In this document: positions 43,359-51,871 of the stretch, piece by piece
How positions within the stretch are numbered: the stretch's first letter is position 1
How the letters are laid out: each line of letters starts with the position of its first letter
Source: CAG-791 sp963605745
GTDB lineage: Bacteria > Bacillota > Clostridia > Lachnospirales > Lachnospiraceae
Assembly: GCA_963605745.1 (NCBI GenBank)
Contig: CAVCWT010000007.1
Coordinates: 1 to 64,000, forward strand
Length of the DNA: 64,000 nucleotides
Direction of reading: 5' to 3'
Position numbers and translations under genes: made by a program
Notes under the pieces: generated by a model
Database searches by the model: none
The model's input: the letters and a program-made list of their open reading frames with translations, nothing else
Told to the model about the DNA's origin: nothing

Positions 43359-44723
43359 ATGATCAATATCCGTGAGGTAGCAGAAACCAATGCGATGATT
43401 GAGAAGGAGAATCTGGATGTCCGTACTATCACCATGGGCATCAGCCTTCTGGATTGCATCAGCCAGGATCTGCCGACTTTGAAAAAGAACATTTATGACA
43501 AAATCTATCGCCTGGCAAAGGATCTGGTATCCACCGGTGAAGAGATTTCCAGAGAATACGGCATTCCGATCGTCAATAAGAGAATTTCGGTAACGCCCAT
43601 TGCCCTGATCGGCGGGGCCGCCTGCCATACACCGGAGGACTTTGTGGAGATCGCAAAGACCCTGGATGAGGTGGCAGAAAAGGTTGGCGTGAATTTCCTG
43701 GGCGGCTACAGTGCGCTGGTTTCCAAGGGGATGACGCAGGCCGATGAGCTCCTGATTCGCTCCATTCCGCAGGCTCTTAAGGAAACGAAGGTGGTATGCT
43801 CTTCCGTAAATCTTGGCTCGACCAAGACGGGAATTGATATGGATGCGGTACGCCTCATGGGCTCCATCATCAAGGAGACAGCAGAGAAGACGAAGGATCT
43901 GCCGGTGAACGGCTGTGCCAAGCTCGTTGTGTTCTGCAATGCACCGGATGACAACCCGTTTATGGCAGGTGCATTCCACGGCGTGACAGAAGGCGATGCC
44001 GTTCTGAATGTCGGCGTTTCCGGTCCGGGCGTTGTGAAAAAGGCATTGGAATCCTGCCATGGTGCTGATTTTGAAACCCTGGCAGAAACCATTAAGAAAA
44101 CGGCCTTTAAGGTGACACGTGTGGGTCAGCTGGTTGCCAAGGAGGCTTCCGACCGACTGGGAATTCCGTTTGGTATCATTGATCTGTCTCTGGCTCCGAC
44201 ACCGGCCATCGGGGATTCGGTGGCAGACATTTTGTGTGAGATGGGACTGGAAATGGCAGGAGCTCCCGGAACCACGGCAGCGCTTGCCATGCTCAATGAT
44301 CAGGTCAAAAAGGGCGGCCTGATGGCATCCAGTTATGTCGGCGGTTTGTCCGGTGCCTTCATTCCGGTATCGGAGGATCAGGGGATGATCGATGCGGCGG
44401 CAGCAGGAGCGCTGACCATCGAGAAGCTCGAGGCGATGACCTGTGTCTGCTCCGTAGGACTGGATATGATCGCCATTCCCGGAGATACCAAGGATACGAC
44501 CATTGCCGGCATCATCGCAGACGAGATGGCTCTTGGTATGGTGAATCAGAAAACAACGGCCTGCCGTCTGATTCCGGTTCCCGGAAAGGATGTCGGAGAC
44601 CGCGTGGAGTTCGGCGGCCTTTTGGGGTATGCGCCGATTATGCCGGTGAACACCTTTGGATGTGATGAATTCGTAAACCGGAAAGGGAGAATTCCGGCTC
44701 CGGTACATAGCTTTAAGAATTAA
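43359..44723 (+). CDS. UPF0210 (DUF711) family protein
   Basis: A 454-residue soluble protein of the UPF0210 family, of unknown activity but widely conserved in anaerobes and related in fold to glycyl-radical-type barrels. Recognisable segments are INIREVAETNAMIEKENLDVRTITMGI, GGYSALVSKGMTQAD, VNLGSTKTGIDMDAVRLMG and PGTTAALAMLNDQVKKGG. AGGAGCC precedes the start. It pairs with the upstream ACT gene. Confidence 0.9.
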   Translation: MINIREVAETNAMIEKENLDVRTITMGISLLDCISQDLPTLKKNIYDKIYRLAKDLVSTGEEISREYGIPIVNKRISVTPIALIGGAACHTPEDFVEIAKTLDEVAEKVGVNFLGGYSALVSKGMTQADELLIRSIPQALKETKVVCSSVNLGSTKTGIDMDAVRLMGSIIKETAEKTKDLPVNGCAKLVVFCNAPDDNPFMAGAFHGVTEGDAVLNVGVSGPGVVKKALESCHGADFETLAETIKKTAFKVTRVGQLVAKEASDRLGIPFGIIDLSLAPTPAIGDSVADILCEMGLEMAGAPGTTAALAMLNDQVKKGGLMASSYVGGLSGAFIPVSEDQGMIDAAAAGALTIEKLEAMTCVCSVGLDMIAIPGDTKDTTIAGIIADEMALGMVNQKTTACRLIPVPGKDVGDRVEFGGLLGYAPIMPVNTFGCDEFVNRKGRIPAPVHSFKN

Positions 44724-44735
44724 GGGAGGAAGCAG

Positions 44736-45716
44736 ATGGAGACGAAAAAATACGACGTAACTGCACTTGGCGAGCTGCTCGTGGATTTTACCCAGGGGCC
44801 AGTCAGCAATCAGGGAAATCCAACCTTTGAGGCGAATCCGGGCGGAGCACCCTGCAATGTGCTGTCAATGCTGCAAAAGCTCGGTCATTCCACAGCCTTT
44901 ATCGGAAAGGTCGGCAAGGATGCCTTTGGACAGATGCTGAAGGAAAGAGCGGCAGCGCAGGGGATCGACATGACAGGACTTTCCATGGATCCGTCTGTTC
45001 ATACGACGCTGGCCTTTGTGCAAAAGCTGGCAAACGGCGATCGTGATTTTTCCTTTTATCGCAAGCCCGGAGCAGATATCATGCTGCGTCCGGAGGAAGT
45101 GCGTGCCCATAAGGAACTGATTGAGGATGCCAGAATTTTTCATTTCGGAACCTTGTCGATGACGGATGAAATGGTGGATCGCGCAACGAAGGAAGCCTTG
45201 TCCATCGCAAAGGATCACGGTGTAACGATCTCCTTTGATCCGAATTATCGTCCGCCGCTGTGGAATTCAGAGGATGAGGCCAGAGAAAAAATGGTCTTTG
45301 GCATGCAGAATACGGATATCATGAAGATCTCGGACAACGAGATCGTCTTCCTGACAGGAGAAGAGGATCTGGATAAGGGCGTACGCCTTTTGATTGATCG
45401 CTATGAGATCCCGCTGGTGTTCGCAACGCTCGGTCCGGACGGAAGCCGCGCTTATTATAAGGGCGAGTGCGTGGAACGTGCGGGATTCCGCAATCCGAAC
45501 ACGGTGGAGACAACCGGAGCAGGAGATACGTTCTGTGCCTGTGGCCTGCATTTCGTTCTTAAGTACGGACTGAAGAACCTGGATGCCGGAAAGCTTTATG
45601 AGCTGCTGACCTTTGCGAATGCAGCGGCATCGCTGATCACAACAAGGCGCGGCGCGCTGGCTGTGATGCCGACAGAGCAGGAAGTGCGGGATTATATTGC
45701 TGGCTTTGGAGCATAA
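44736..45716 (+). CDS. PfkB-family sugar kinase, probable fructokinase
   Basis: A 326-residue ribokinase-fold enzyme that phosphorylates a sugar with ATP. It has the N-terminal ALGELLVDF with GGAPCNV (substrate site) and the C-terminal signature ETTGAGDTFCACGL, where the Asp is the catalytic base. The resemblance to ScrK-type fructokinases makes fructose the likeliest substrate. AGGGAGGAAG precedes the ATG, and a terminator follows about 100 bases downstream. Confidence 0.88.
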   Translation: METKKYDVTALGELLVDFTQGPVSNQGNPTFEANPGGAPCNVLSMLQKLGHSTAFIGKVGKDAFGQMLKERAAAQGIDMTGLSMDPSVHTTLAFVQKLANGDRDFSFYRKPGADIMLRPEEVRAHKELIEDARIFHFGTLSMTDEMVDRATKEALSIAKDHGVTISFDPNYRPPLWNSEDEAREKMVFGMQNTDIMKISDNEIVFLTGEEDLDKGVRLLIDRYEIPLVFATLGPDGSRAYYKGECVERAGFRNPNTVETTGAGDTFCACGLHFVLKYGLKNLDAGKLYELLTFANAAASLITTRRGALAVMPTEQEVRDYIAGFGA

Positions 45717-45813
45717 AAAACTCAAAATCGCCAGACTTGAGGCGGCCAATTCATGTTGAAACCCTCAGGTGCTAAACAGAGACCAGATCGAAAAAGAAGA
45801 GAAGAGCCTGATG

Positions 45814-45853
45814 CAGGGAGAAGATGCGGATGTCATCTTCTCCCTGACTTTTT
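45814..45853 (+). terminator. Terminator between the kinase and YgjP-like genes
   Basis: CAGGGAGAAGATG pairs perfectly with CATCTTCTCCCTG, followed by ACTTTTT. Because it lies inside an open frame that extends upstream of the next gene, it supports the later start of that gene. Confidence 0.85.
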
Positions 45854-45927
45854 CGGGAAATGATCATTCCGGGAGAAAGCAAAGATCATGCGGGATGGAT
45901 CGGCAAAGCGGAGGGAGCATACAAAAA

Positions 45928-46551
45928 ATGACGGGTGAATGTTACACAGCCGTTTTGCGGCTGGGAGACGGCAGCAGATGGGAGGTTTCCTACATTCTGA
46001 AGAAAAATCCGAGGAGGAGGAGGATGCTGTCGCTGGTGGTCCTTTCTGACGGCACCCTGGAAGTGCGCGTGCCGGCGTATTGCCGGCACGCAGACATTGA
46101 CAGACTCCTGAAGGATCGGACGGACTGGATTTATGAGACGATTCGTCAGCAGAAAGAAAAGGATGCACTCCGGCAAAAGGACCATCCTGTCAAGTCGCCG
46201 GAGGAGCAAATGGCTTACCTTCGAAAGGCAGAAAAAGAAATGAGGACGCTGATCCCCCAAAGGGTCAATTACTATCTGCCAATGCTGCCCAAAGACCACC
46301 GAAGGATCACAAGAATTACGCTGCGAAACCAGAAAACGAGGTGGGGGAGCTGTTCCTCGAAGGGAAGTCTATCCTTTAATCTGCGGCTGTATTATGCCCC
46401 AAGGGAGTGTCTTGATTATGTTGTTGTGCATGAGCTGTGCCATCTGGTACATATGAATCACAGTGCGGCCTTCTGGAAAGAGGTGGAGCGGATGATGCCG
46501 GACTATCGTCGATGGAGAGAGTGGCTCAAAAAGAACGGGGATACGATCTGA
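45928..46551 (+). CDS. YgjP-like zinc metallopeptidase
   Basis: A 207-residue member of the YgjP/DUF45 group. The zinc-peptidase signature is VVVHELCHLVHMNHSAAFW, preceded by RITLRNQKTRWGSCSSKGSLSFNLRL. The ATG at 45928 has GGAGGG upstream; the frame stays open to GTG 45769, but that would cross a terminator. Its stop lies two bases before the end of the minus-strand phosphatase, so the two genes converge. Confidence 0.85.
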   Translation: MTGECYTAVLRLGDGSRWEVSYILKKNPRRRRMLSLVVLSDGTLEVRVPAYCRHADIDRLLKDRTDWIYETIRQQKEKDALRQKDHPVKSPEEQMAYLRKAEKEMRTLIPQRVNYYLPMLPKDHRRITRITLRNQKTRWGSCSSKGSLSFNLRLYYAPRECLDYVVVHELCHLVHMNHSAAFWKEVERMMPDYRRWREWLKKNGDTI

Positions 46552-46553
46552 TC

Positions 46554-47987
46554 CTAGCGCAGGGAGTCTACCCGCAGGGCGAGCATGGTGATGTCATCAA
46601 ACTGTTCAGCATCCTCTGCAAAATCTGCAATATCCTTTCGAAGGGTGCAAAGGAGCTCTTGCAGCTCAAAGTCCGTATGGGTATTCAGATAGGCCAGGAG
46701 CCTCTCAGAACCATAGAAGTCTTCTGCAGCATTGGCGGCTTCTGTGATGCCGTCTGTGTACAGGAACAGCCGATCGCCCGGCTGGAGTGGCAACTCGTAC
46801 TGGCGGTACTGCATTCCGTCCATTCCGGCAAGGACAAAGCCTGGCTTCGATTCGAGGTAGTTCCAGCCGTCATCGGTATAGAGAAGAGGCGGCGTGTGGC
46901 CGGCGTTGACATAGGTCAGGATGCCGGACGTAAGGTCCAGAATGCCCATCCATGCGGTGACGAACATGTTGTTGTCATTTCCATCGCAGAGCATGTGGTT
47001 GACCTTGGTGAAAACCTCGGCCGGGGTATGGCCAGAGGAAGCCTCTGTTTTAATGAAGGCCTTGGCAATAACCATGAACAAAGACGCCGGAATTCCTTTT
47101 CCGGAGACATCAGCAATGACCACGGCAAGGTGCGTGTCATCGGTCATAAAAAAATCGTAGAAATCGCCGCCGACATCTATGGCGGGATCCATAATGGCAT
47201 ACATAGAGATCTCGCGGCATCCCTCATGGGGAGGAAAGTCGGTAGGAAGCATGTGTCCCTGAATATTCCGGGCAAGGGAGAGCTCCGTCTGAATCCTGGT
47301 GTTTTTCGCAGCAATGCGGCTCTGCTCCTCCACCATGTCACGGCCTCTTTGTGCGATGCGAAGGCAGATAAGAGTCAGCAGAATAAAAACAAAGAGCTTG
47401 GGGCTGTAATTTTGCAAAAGATACGTCAGAGCCCTTTGCAGGGGATCGATGCCGGCCGCCCGGACAGCCTTCTCGAGCGTATCTGAAACGACCAGATCAG
47501 TGCCGCCCGGCAGGTTGTAATAATTTAGATCGAGATAAGAAAAGTCCCAGTATGCACCGACAAAGGCAGAGACGGCGAATACGACTGCTGTCAAATCAGC
47601 AATATAGTGCGTAAAGCGCCTGGAATAGTAGCGGCAGGAGAGTACCACCGGAATCGCCATGATGAGCACAACATGATAGGACAGAAAGCAGTCCAGGTGC
47701 GCGATGACAAACACGACCTCCGTCAGCAGAACATATTTAAGCCACTTGGCTCTTGCCCGGTAAATTCGGCACAAAAGAGCCGGGATCAAGAGCTCCAGCA
47801 AAACCGCAACGATCAGCCGGTCAAGATCAATATATAAGATACGGAATTTGCTAAGGACCCAGTTTCCGAGCATGAACAAGCTGCCCAGAAACATCATGAA
47901 GCCGACAAGCTTGTTGGCCTGAATCTCGTTATTTTCCAGGACATTGTCTGTCCGAAGCTCTCCGTGAATGAGTTCCTGTGTGCTCAT
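46554..47987 (-). CDS. Membrane-bound PP2C (SpoIIE/RsbU-like) phosphatase
   Basis: A 477-residue protein with about six N-terminal membrane helices (to about residue 215), a short coiled segment and a C-terminal PP2C phosphatase domain. The metal-binding motifs are DVGGDFYDFF, VIADVSGKGIPASLFM and FDDITMLAL. Such enzymes dephosphorylate STAS-domain antagonists and free an alternative sigma factor. A STAS gene lies 2.6 kb away, divergently, at 50591. The start is supported by AGGAG. Confidence 0.88.
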   Translation of the reverse strand: MSTQELIHGELRTDNVLENNEIQANKLVGFMMFLGSLFMLGNWVLSKFRILYIDLDRLIVAVLLELLIPALLCRIYRARAKWLKYVLLTEVVFVIAHLDCFLSYHVVLIMAIPVVLSCRYYSRRFTHYIADLTAVVFAVSAFVGAYWDFSYLDLNYYNLPGGTDLVVSDTLEKAVRAAGIDPLQRALTYLLQNYSPKLFVFILLTLICLRIAQRGRDMVEEQSRIAAKNTRIQTELSLARNIQGHMLPTDFPPHEGCREISMYAIMDPAIDVGGDFYDFFMTDDTHLAVVIADVSGKGIPASLFMVIAKAFIKTEASSGHTPAEVFTKVNHMLCDGNDNNMFVTAWMGILDLTSGILTYVNAGHTPPLLYTDDGWNYLESKPGFVLAGMDGMQYRQYELPLQPGDRLFLYTDGITEAANAAEDFYGSERLLAYLNTHTDFELQELLCTLRKDIADFAEDAEQFDDITMLALRVDSLR

Positions 47988-48020
47988 AGAATTCTCCTGA
48001 CTATGTGATTATGTGCCAAT

Positions 48021-48053
48021 AAAAAAACGAGCAAAGGTCGAAACCTCTGCTCG
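48021..48053 (-). terminator. Terminator of tRNA-Gly
   Basis: Read on the minus strand, CGAGCAGAGGT-TTCG-ACCTTTGCTCG is followed by seven T residues, directly behind the tRNA. Confidence 0.85.
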
Positions 48054-48099
48054 CTTTCACCACCGTAACACATCATTCGGTCACAGCGTATACAAGAGA

Positions 48100-48170
48100 A
48101 GCGGTATATGGGAATCGAACCCACCTCTCAACCTTGGGAAGGTCGCATTCTACCGATGAACTAATACCGC
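48100..48170 (-). tRNA. tRNA-Gly (anticodon CCC)
   Basis: The minus strand folds as a tRNA: acceptor GCGGTAT/ATACCGC, an anticodon stem around loop TTCCCAA, and the T-loop in GGTTCGATTCC. Anticodon CCC reads GGG (Gly). The discriminator is U, as expected for tRNA-Gly. CCA is not encoded. It has its own promoter and terminator. Confidence 0.93.
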
Positions 48171-48181
48171 AGACACTTTGC

Positions 48182-48210
48182 ATTCTAGCACATCATTTTT
48201 AGAAATGCAA
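48182..48210 (-). promoter_or_regulatory. Promoter of tRNA-Gly
   Basis: On the minus strand TTGCAT (48210-48205) and TAGAAT (48187-48182) are separated by 17 bases, about 12 bases before the tRNA. Confidence 0.75.
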
Positions 48211-48268
48211 ACAGATCTGATTCTGATATACTGTAAAGCAGTAGCTCGCATCACAGAAAGGACATAGT

Positions 48269-49792
48269 ATGGCAGGAAAAAAGGCATCCTCATTTATTAC
48301 CGAAGAGCATGCTCATAATTTACCCACGGTTCGGATCAAGAGGGTGGAATTGCACCATTTTAAGAGTGTGCAGCAAGGCAAAATCACGTTTCATTGCGGC
48401 CGGGAATTCATTCCGCAGGGGACGAGATCGGATATTCTGGGACTCTATGGACAGAATGGATCGGGGAAAACCTCTTTCATCGAGGCACTTTCTGTTCTGC
48501 GATCCCTGATGTCCGGCGGAATGGTTCCCGGAATCTATGCGGACTGTGTTGCAGAGGGAGAGAATTGTGCAGAACTGGAATTCGCCTTTGATCTGCAATA
48601 TGAGGACGGGAGAGTGCGCGAGGCCGTGTATTCCTTTTGTATGAGCGGCGAGCATCTGACCCGAGAGGAATTCGAGAATAAATACAAGAATGTACAGGAT
48701 GATCCCCTGGAAGCCTTCGAAGAGGACAGCAGGGTCGTTATTTTTAATGAAAAATTTTCTTTGCAGTGGGAAGGCGCAGCCAAAAGACAGGTTGTCGTGG
48801 ATACCTCACCGGAGGAAGAGGTATTTGCTCCGGCTGTTCGGAGAAAGGAACTGACCGGCGGCAGCAAAAAGGCAATGGTAACTCTTGCTGTGAATAAACA
48901 GCTGGCGAGGGAACAGTCGAGATCCTTCCTCTTTATGAAGGATACGCTGCAGATTTTTTCGGATAATACGATCAGTAAGGATCCTGCAGATGCACTGGAT
49001 CCCAAAATGCAGGACTGTGGCACCCTGAATTCCTGCAGCGCAGCAGAATACTGCAGGGTTTTGCTGGAACTGCGGCTGTATGCACGCAGGTATCTCTATG
49101 TGGTTGACACGAAATCCTCAGGCTTTATTCAGCTCAATTTTGGACTGCCGATTTATACAATGAATGGCCGAATGGTCTTCTCTGCTAAAAAGCCGGAAAT
49201 TATCCGGGATGATGACATGGAGAACATCCGCAAAGAGTTCGACAACATCGGCGGGGTGCTGGGACAATTGGTTCCGGGCCTGTCCATTGGCTTTAAGGAA
49301 ATCGCCAGGACACTTGACAAAAACGGCGATCCTGCCGGCGTGAACCTTTTGATGGCCTATCGAAACGGGAAAGAACTGCCGCTTCGCGATGAGTCGGACG
49401 GCGTTCGCAAAATTATCTCTGTGCTGAGTCTCCTCATTGCTGCCTATAATGAAAAATCGGTTACCGTGGCAATTGATGAATTCGATGCCGGAATTTTTGA
49501 ATATCTTCTGGGCGAAATTCTGCAGACGATGGAGGAATCCGGGAAGGGGCAGTTTATTTTTACTTCCCATAATCTGCGTCCCCTGGAGGTTATAGGCCGG
49601 GAATCGCTGTACTTTACAACAACGAATCCGGACAATCGGTACATTCGGCTGAAGAACATTGAAGGGACCAATAACCTTCGGGACACCTATTTTCGTGAAA
49701 TTGTGCTGTGCGAACAGGAAGAAGAGGTTTATAACCGTACGAAACGGTTCAAGATCGTTGCAGCACTGAAGAAGGCCGGGAGGAATCACTGA
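48269..49792 (+). CDS. AAA ATPase of the RloA/AbiLi/OLD type
   Basis: A 507-residue P-loop ATPase with an ABC/SMC-like split. It has Walker A GQNGSGKTS (61-69), a signature-like LRDESDGVRKI, Walker B VTVAIDEFDAG (Asp403, Glu404) and TSHN (about 432-435). It is coupled by TGATG to a TOPRIM-like gene. That pairing (ATPase plus TOPRIM) is the plan of several defence systems such as RloAB, AbiL, PARIS and OLD, so an antiphage role is possible; the family cannot be fixed by eye. AAAGGAC precedes the ATG, and TATACT (48227-48232) is a weak -10 candidate. Confidence 0.75.
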   Translation: MAGKKASSFITEEHAHNLPTVRIKRVELHHFKSVQQGKITFHCGREFIPQGTRSDILGLYGQNGSGKTSFIEALSVLRSLMSGGMVPGIYADCVAEGENCAELEFAFDLQYEDGRVREAVYSFCMSGEHLTREEFENKYKNVQDDPLEAFEEDSRVVIFNEKFSLQWEGAAKRQVVVDTSPEEEVFAPAVRRKELTGGSKKAMVTLAVNKQLAREQSRSFLFMKDTLQIFSDNTISKDPADALDPKMQDCGTLNSCSAAEYCRVLLELRLYARRYLYVVDTKSSGFIQLNFGLPIYTMNGRMVFSAKKPEIIRDDDMENIRKEFDNIGGVLGQLVPGLSIGFKEIARTLDKNGDPAGVNLLMAYRNGKELPLRDESDGVRKIISVLSLLIAAYNEKSVTVAIDEFDAGIFEYLLGEILQTMEESGKGQFIFTSHNLRPLEVIGRESLYFTTTNPDNRYIRLKNIEGTNNLRDTYFREIVLCEQEEEVYNRTKRFKIVAALKKAGRNH

Positions 49793-50586
49793 TGGGAAAG
49801 AGACCGAAACGAAGAGTGGTTCTGTTCCTTGTGGAGGGAAGGTCTGACAGGGAGGCCTTACGCCTTGCGATATCGGAATTGTATGATCGGATTGATGAGA
49901 ACATCGAAGTGTTCTTTCCGGTGATCTATCAGGAATCTGCAGAAAAAGGCGGAGATATTACAACGGGCAATTATACGTCACCCAGCGGCAAAAAATACTG
50001 GGTCCATCCAGGCAATATTGAAGAGGCAATTTATGAGTCCTTTTTCAGTGACTTTTTCGATGTGGAGAAGATCATGCCAAAGGATATTGAACAGGTGATT
50101 CAGCTGGTGGATATGGACGGTGCCTTTGCACCAAAGGAGTGCATTCACTATGATGCGAGTCTTCCAATGCTGGACTCCCTGCATTATGAGGAGAACGGGA
50201 TCGCCTGCTCGGATGTGGAAAAGGTTCTGCGGCGCAATCAGCAGAAAAAAGAAAATCTAAATTACCTGAGCTCTCTGGACAAGATTAAGATCAAGCAAAA
50301 ATCCGTGCCCTATGCCATCTATTATTGCTCCTGCAATCTGGATCATTTCCTGCATCATTCCGCCAATCTGGATCCAGCGAGCAAGTGCCGCCTGGCGGAT
50401 GCGTTTGCAGGAAATTTTCTGGGAGATACCGAAGGCTTTGTAAAAGAAATCTGTGAGGATCCTGGATCTGCGCAGGGAATGAATTATGAAGAGTCCTGGG
50501 ATTTTATCAGGGAAGGAATGCACTCTCTGGAGCGGCATACGAATCTGAATGTTTTGCTGCAGGAGCTGGTGGAAGAAGGAGAATAG
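49792..50586 (+). CDS. TOPRIM-like partner of the AAA ATPase
   Basis: A 264-residue soluble protein. LFLVEGRSDREAL with Glu15, and IQLVDMDGAFAP with Asp107 and Asp109, are spaced as in TOPRIM nucleases (conserved Glu, then DxD). It starts one base inside the ATPase stop (TGATG) and ends four bases before the STAS gene, so the three genes form one translational unit. RloB/AbiLii/DUF4435 are the nearest types I can name; I could not decide among them. Confidence 0.65.
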   Translation: MGKRPKRRVVLFLVEGRSDREALRLAISELYDRIDENIEVFFPVIYQESAEKGGDITTGNYTSPSGKKYWVHPGNIEEAIYESFFSDFFDVEKIMPKDIEQVIQLVDMDGAFAPKECIHYDASLPMLDSLHYEENGIACSDVEKVLRRNQQKKENLNYLSSLDKIKIKQKSVPYAIYYCSCNLDHFLHHSANLDPASKCRLADAFAGNFLGDTEGFVKEICEDPGSAQGMNYEESWDFIREGMHSLERHTNLNVLLQELVEEGE

Positions 50587-50590
50587 AATT

Positions 50591-50887
50591 ATGAAAATTG
50601 AAAAAACGCAAAAGAATGCCACTCTGACACTTTCGATTGAAGGACGGATTGATACAACCACCGCTGTGCAGCTCGAGACAGAGCTGAAGGGCAACCTGGA
50701 TGGAATCAAGGAGCTGCAGCTGGATTTTGAAAAGGTGGATTACGTTTCCTCTGCGGGACTGCGTGTTTTGCTGACGGCGCAGAAATGGATGAATCAGCAG
50801 GGAAAGATGACACTGCTGCATGTATGCGAGTCGGTGATGGATATTTTTGAAGTCACCGGATTTGCTGATATTTTGTGCATTCAGTAA
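50591..50887 (+). CDS. STAS-domain anti-sigma factor antagonist
   Basis: A 98-residue SpoIIAA/RsbV-like protein with the phospho-acceptor region DYVSSAGLRVLL (Ser53/Ser54). Such proteins, when dephosphorylated by a PP2C phosphatase, bind and inactivate an anti-sigma kinase. It starts four bases after the TOPRIM gene, an unusual partner for STAS. A divergent PP2C phosphatase lies upstream of the operon. No serine kinase or sigma factor gene is in the window. Confidence 0.88.
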   Translation: MKIEKTQKNATLTLSIEGRIDTTTAVQLETELKGNLDGIKELQLDFEKVDYVSSAGLRVLLTAQKWMNQQGKMTLLHVCESVMDIFEVTGFADILCIQ

Positions 50888-51163
50888 AGCCGATGCTGAG
50901 ATGAAAGAATACAGGGTCAGGACAGAAGGAGTGGAACTGGCGATTTTTGGATGCGCAGATGGATTCTCATGTGAGGAACGGATTCGCCTGCCCGACGGGA
51001 GCGCAACATGTTTGAGTCCAAGACGCGGGGCTTCTGAAGGAAGGCCCGCGGACGGACGAGTTTTGCGCGGATCGGGCGCTTGGCGAAGGAGGGACGAGCA
51101 TAGAGAATCCCTGCGGATCCAACCTGAGCCAGAGCCACCCTTCTGACTGGCCCGGAAGGATTT
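50888..51163. other. Intergenic, possible degenerate hairpin element
   Basis: No credible gene is seen. Complementary segments (GGATTCTCATGT with ACATGTTTGAGTCC; CGCGGGGCTTC with GGAAGGCCCGCG near 51026-51050; outer GGATTCTC 50962 with GAGAATCC near 51102) give a plan of hairpins similar to the three-hairpin arrays. A long open frame reads through it but has no protein-like character. Confidence 0.35.
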
Positions 51164-51239
51164 GGAAGAAGTAACTTCCACCTTTGCTTATACAGAGGTT
51201 CGGAAGAAGTAACTTCCACATATGGTGGAAGTTACTTTT
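51164..51239 (+). terminator. Terminator with duplicated left arm after the STAS operon
   Basis: GTAACTTCCAC (51209-51219) pairs with GTGGAAGTTAC (51224-51234), followed by TTTT. The left-arm segment GGAAGAAGTAACTTCCAC occurs twice, at 51164-51181 and 51202-51219, 38 bases apart. Confidence 0.8.
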
Positions 51240-51285
51240 GCAATCGAGAAGCTTATAGAGAATATCCTGATATTGGAGAAGAACC

Positions 51286-51314
51286 TTGACAGCCACAGGC
51301 TGAAATGGTAAGCT
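51286..51314 (+). promoter_or_regulatory. Promoter of rpmG-secE-nusG-rplK-rplA
   Basis: TTGACA (51286-51291) and TAAGCT (51309-51314) with a 17-base spacer, about 135 bases before rpmG. Confidence 0.65.
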
Positions 51315-51448
51315 ACACAGCGAAGATCGCTGAAGATCTTTTTTTTGTGCGTTCATGCAACAGCAAGAGCGCACGTCAACCGGGAGGCGGATCAATTGCA
51401 GAATTCGCCGATTACCGGAGTATAGTTCACATTTGGAGGTTAAAGACT

Positions 51449-51598
51449 ATGCGTACCAGAATTACCCTTGCCTGCACCGAGTGCAAGCGCCGCAACTATA
51501 ATACGACCAAGGATAAGAAGGCTCATCCGGATCGTATGGAAGTGAAGAAGTTCTGCAGATTCTGCAGACAGCATACCCTGCACAAAGAGACGAAGTAA
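51449..51598 (+). CDS. rpmG: 50S ribosomal protein L33, zinc-binding form
   Basis: A 49-residue L33 with two Cys pairs, CTEC and CRFC, in MRTRITLACTECKRRNYNTTKDKKAHPDRMEVKKFCRFCRQHTLHKE. The ATG at 51449 follows TTGGAGG. It heads the rpmG-secE-nusG group typical of Firmicutes. Confidence 0.97.
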   Translation: MRTRITLACTECKRRNYNTTKDKKAHPDRMEVKKFCRFCRQHTLHKETK

Positions 51599-51622
51599 TT
51601 CGCCTGTTCTTTGGAGGTTCGT

Positions 51623-51847
51623 ATGGCAAATGACAAGACGAAAGCCAAAGAGTCCAAGGTAGTCAGCTTTTTCAAGGGCGTGAAGGCCGAGTTCAAAAAG
51701 ATCATCTGGCCGGATCGGGATACCCTGCTCAAGCAGCTGGTGGCAGTATTGGTTGTCACCGTGATTGTGGGCGCACTGATTGCACTCATTGACTTTGGAT
51801 TCCAGAATCTGATCGATTTGCTGACCAGTTTATCCTTTGGCAGCTGA
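51623..51847 (+). CDS. secE: Preprotein translocase subunit SecE
   Basis: SecE clamps SecY. The 74-residue protein has the conserved VKAEFKKIIWPDRDTLLKQ amphipathic segment and a single C-terminal membrane helix. The ATG at 51623 follows TTTGGAGG; a TTG at 51611 is also in frame. nusG follows after 24 bases. Confidence 0.95.
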   Translation: MANDKTKAKESKVVSFFKGVKAEFKKIIWPDRDTLLKQLVAVLVVTVIVGALIALIDFGFQNLIDLLTSLSFGS

Positions 51848-51871
51848 TAACGGATCAGAAGAGGTAGATCA

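Noticed and set aside
45769..45927. Longer start (GTG 45769) for the YgjP-like peptidase
   Set aside because: The upstream part crosses a perfect rho-independent terminator, and the extra residues have no family match.
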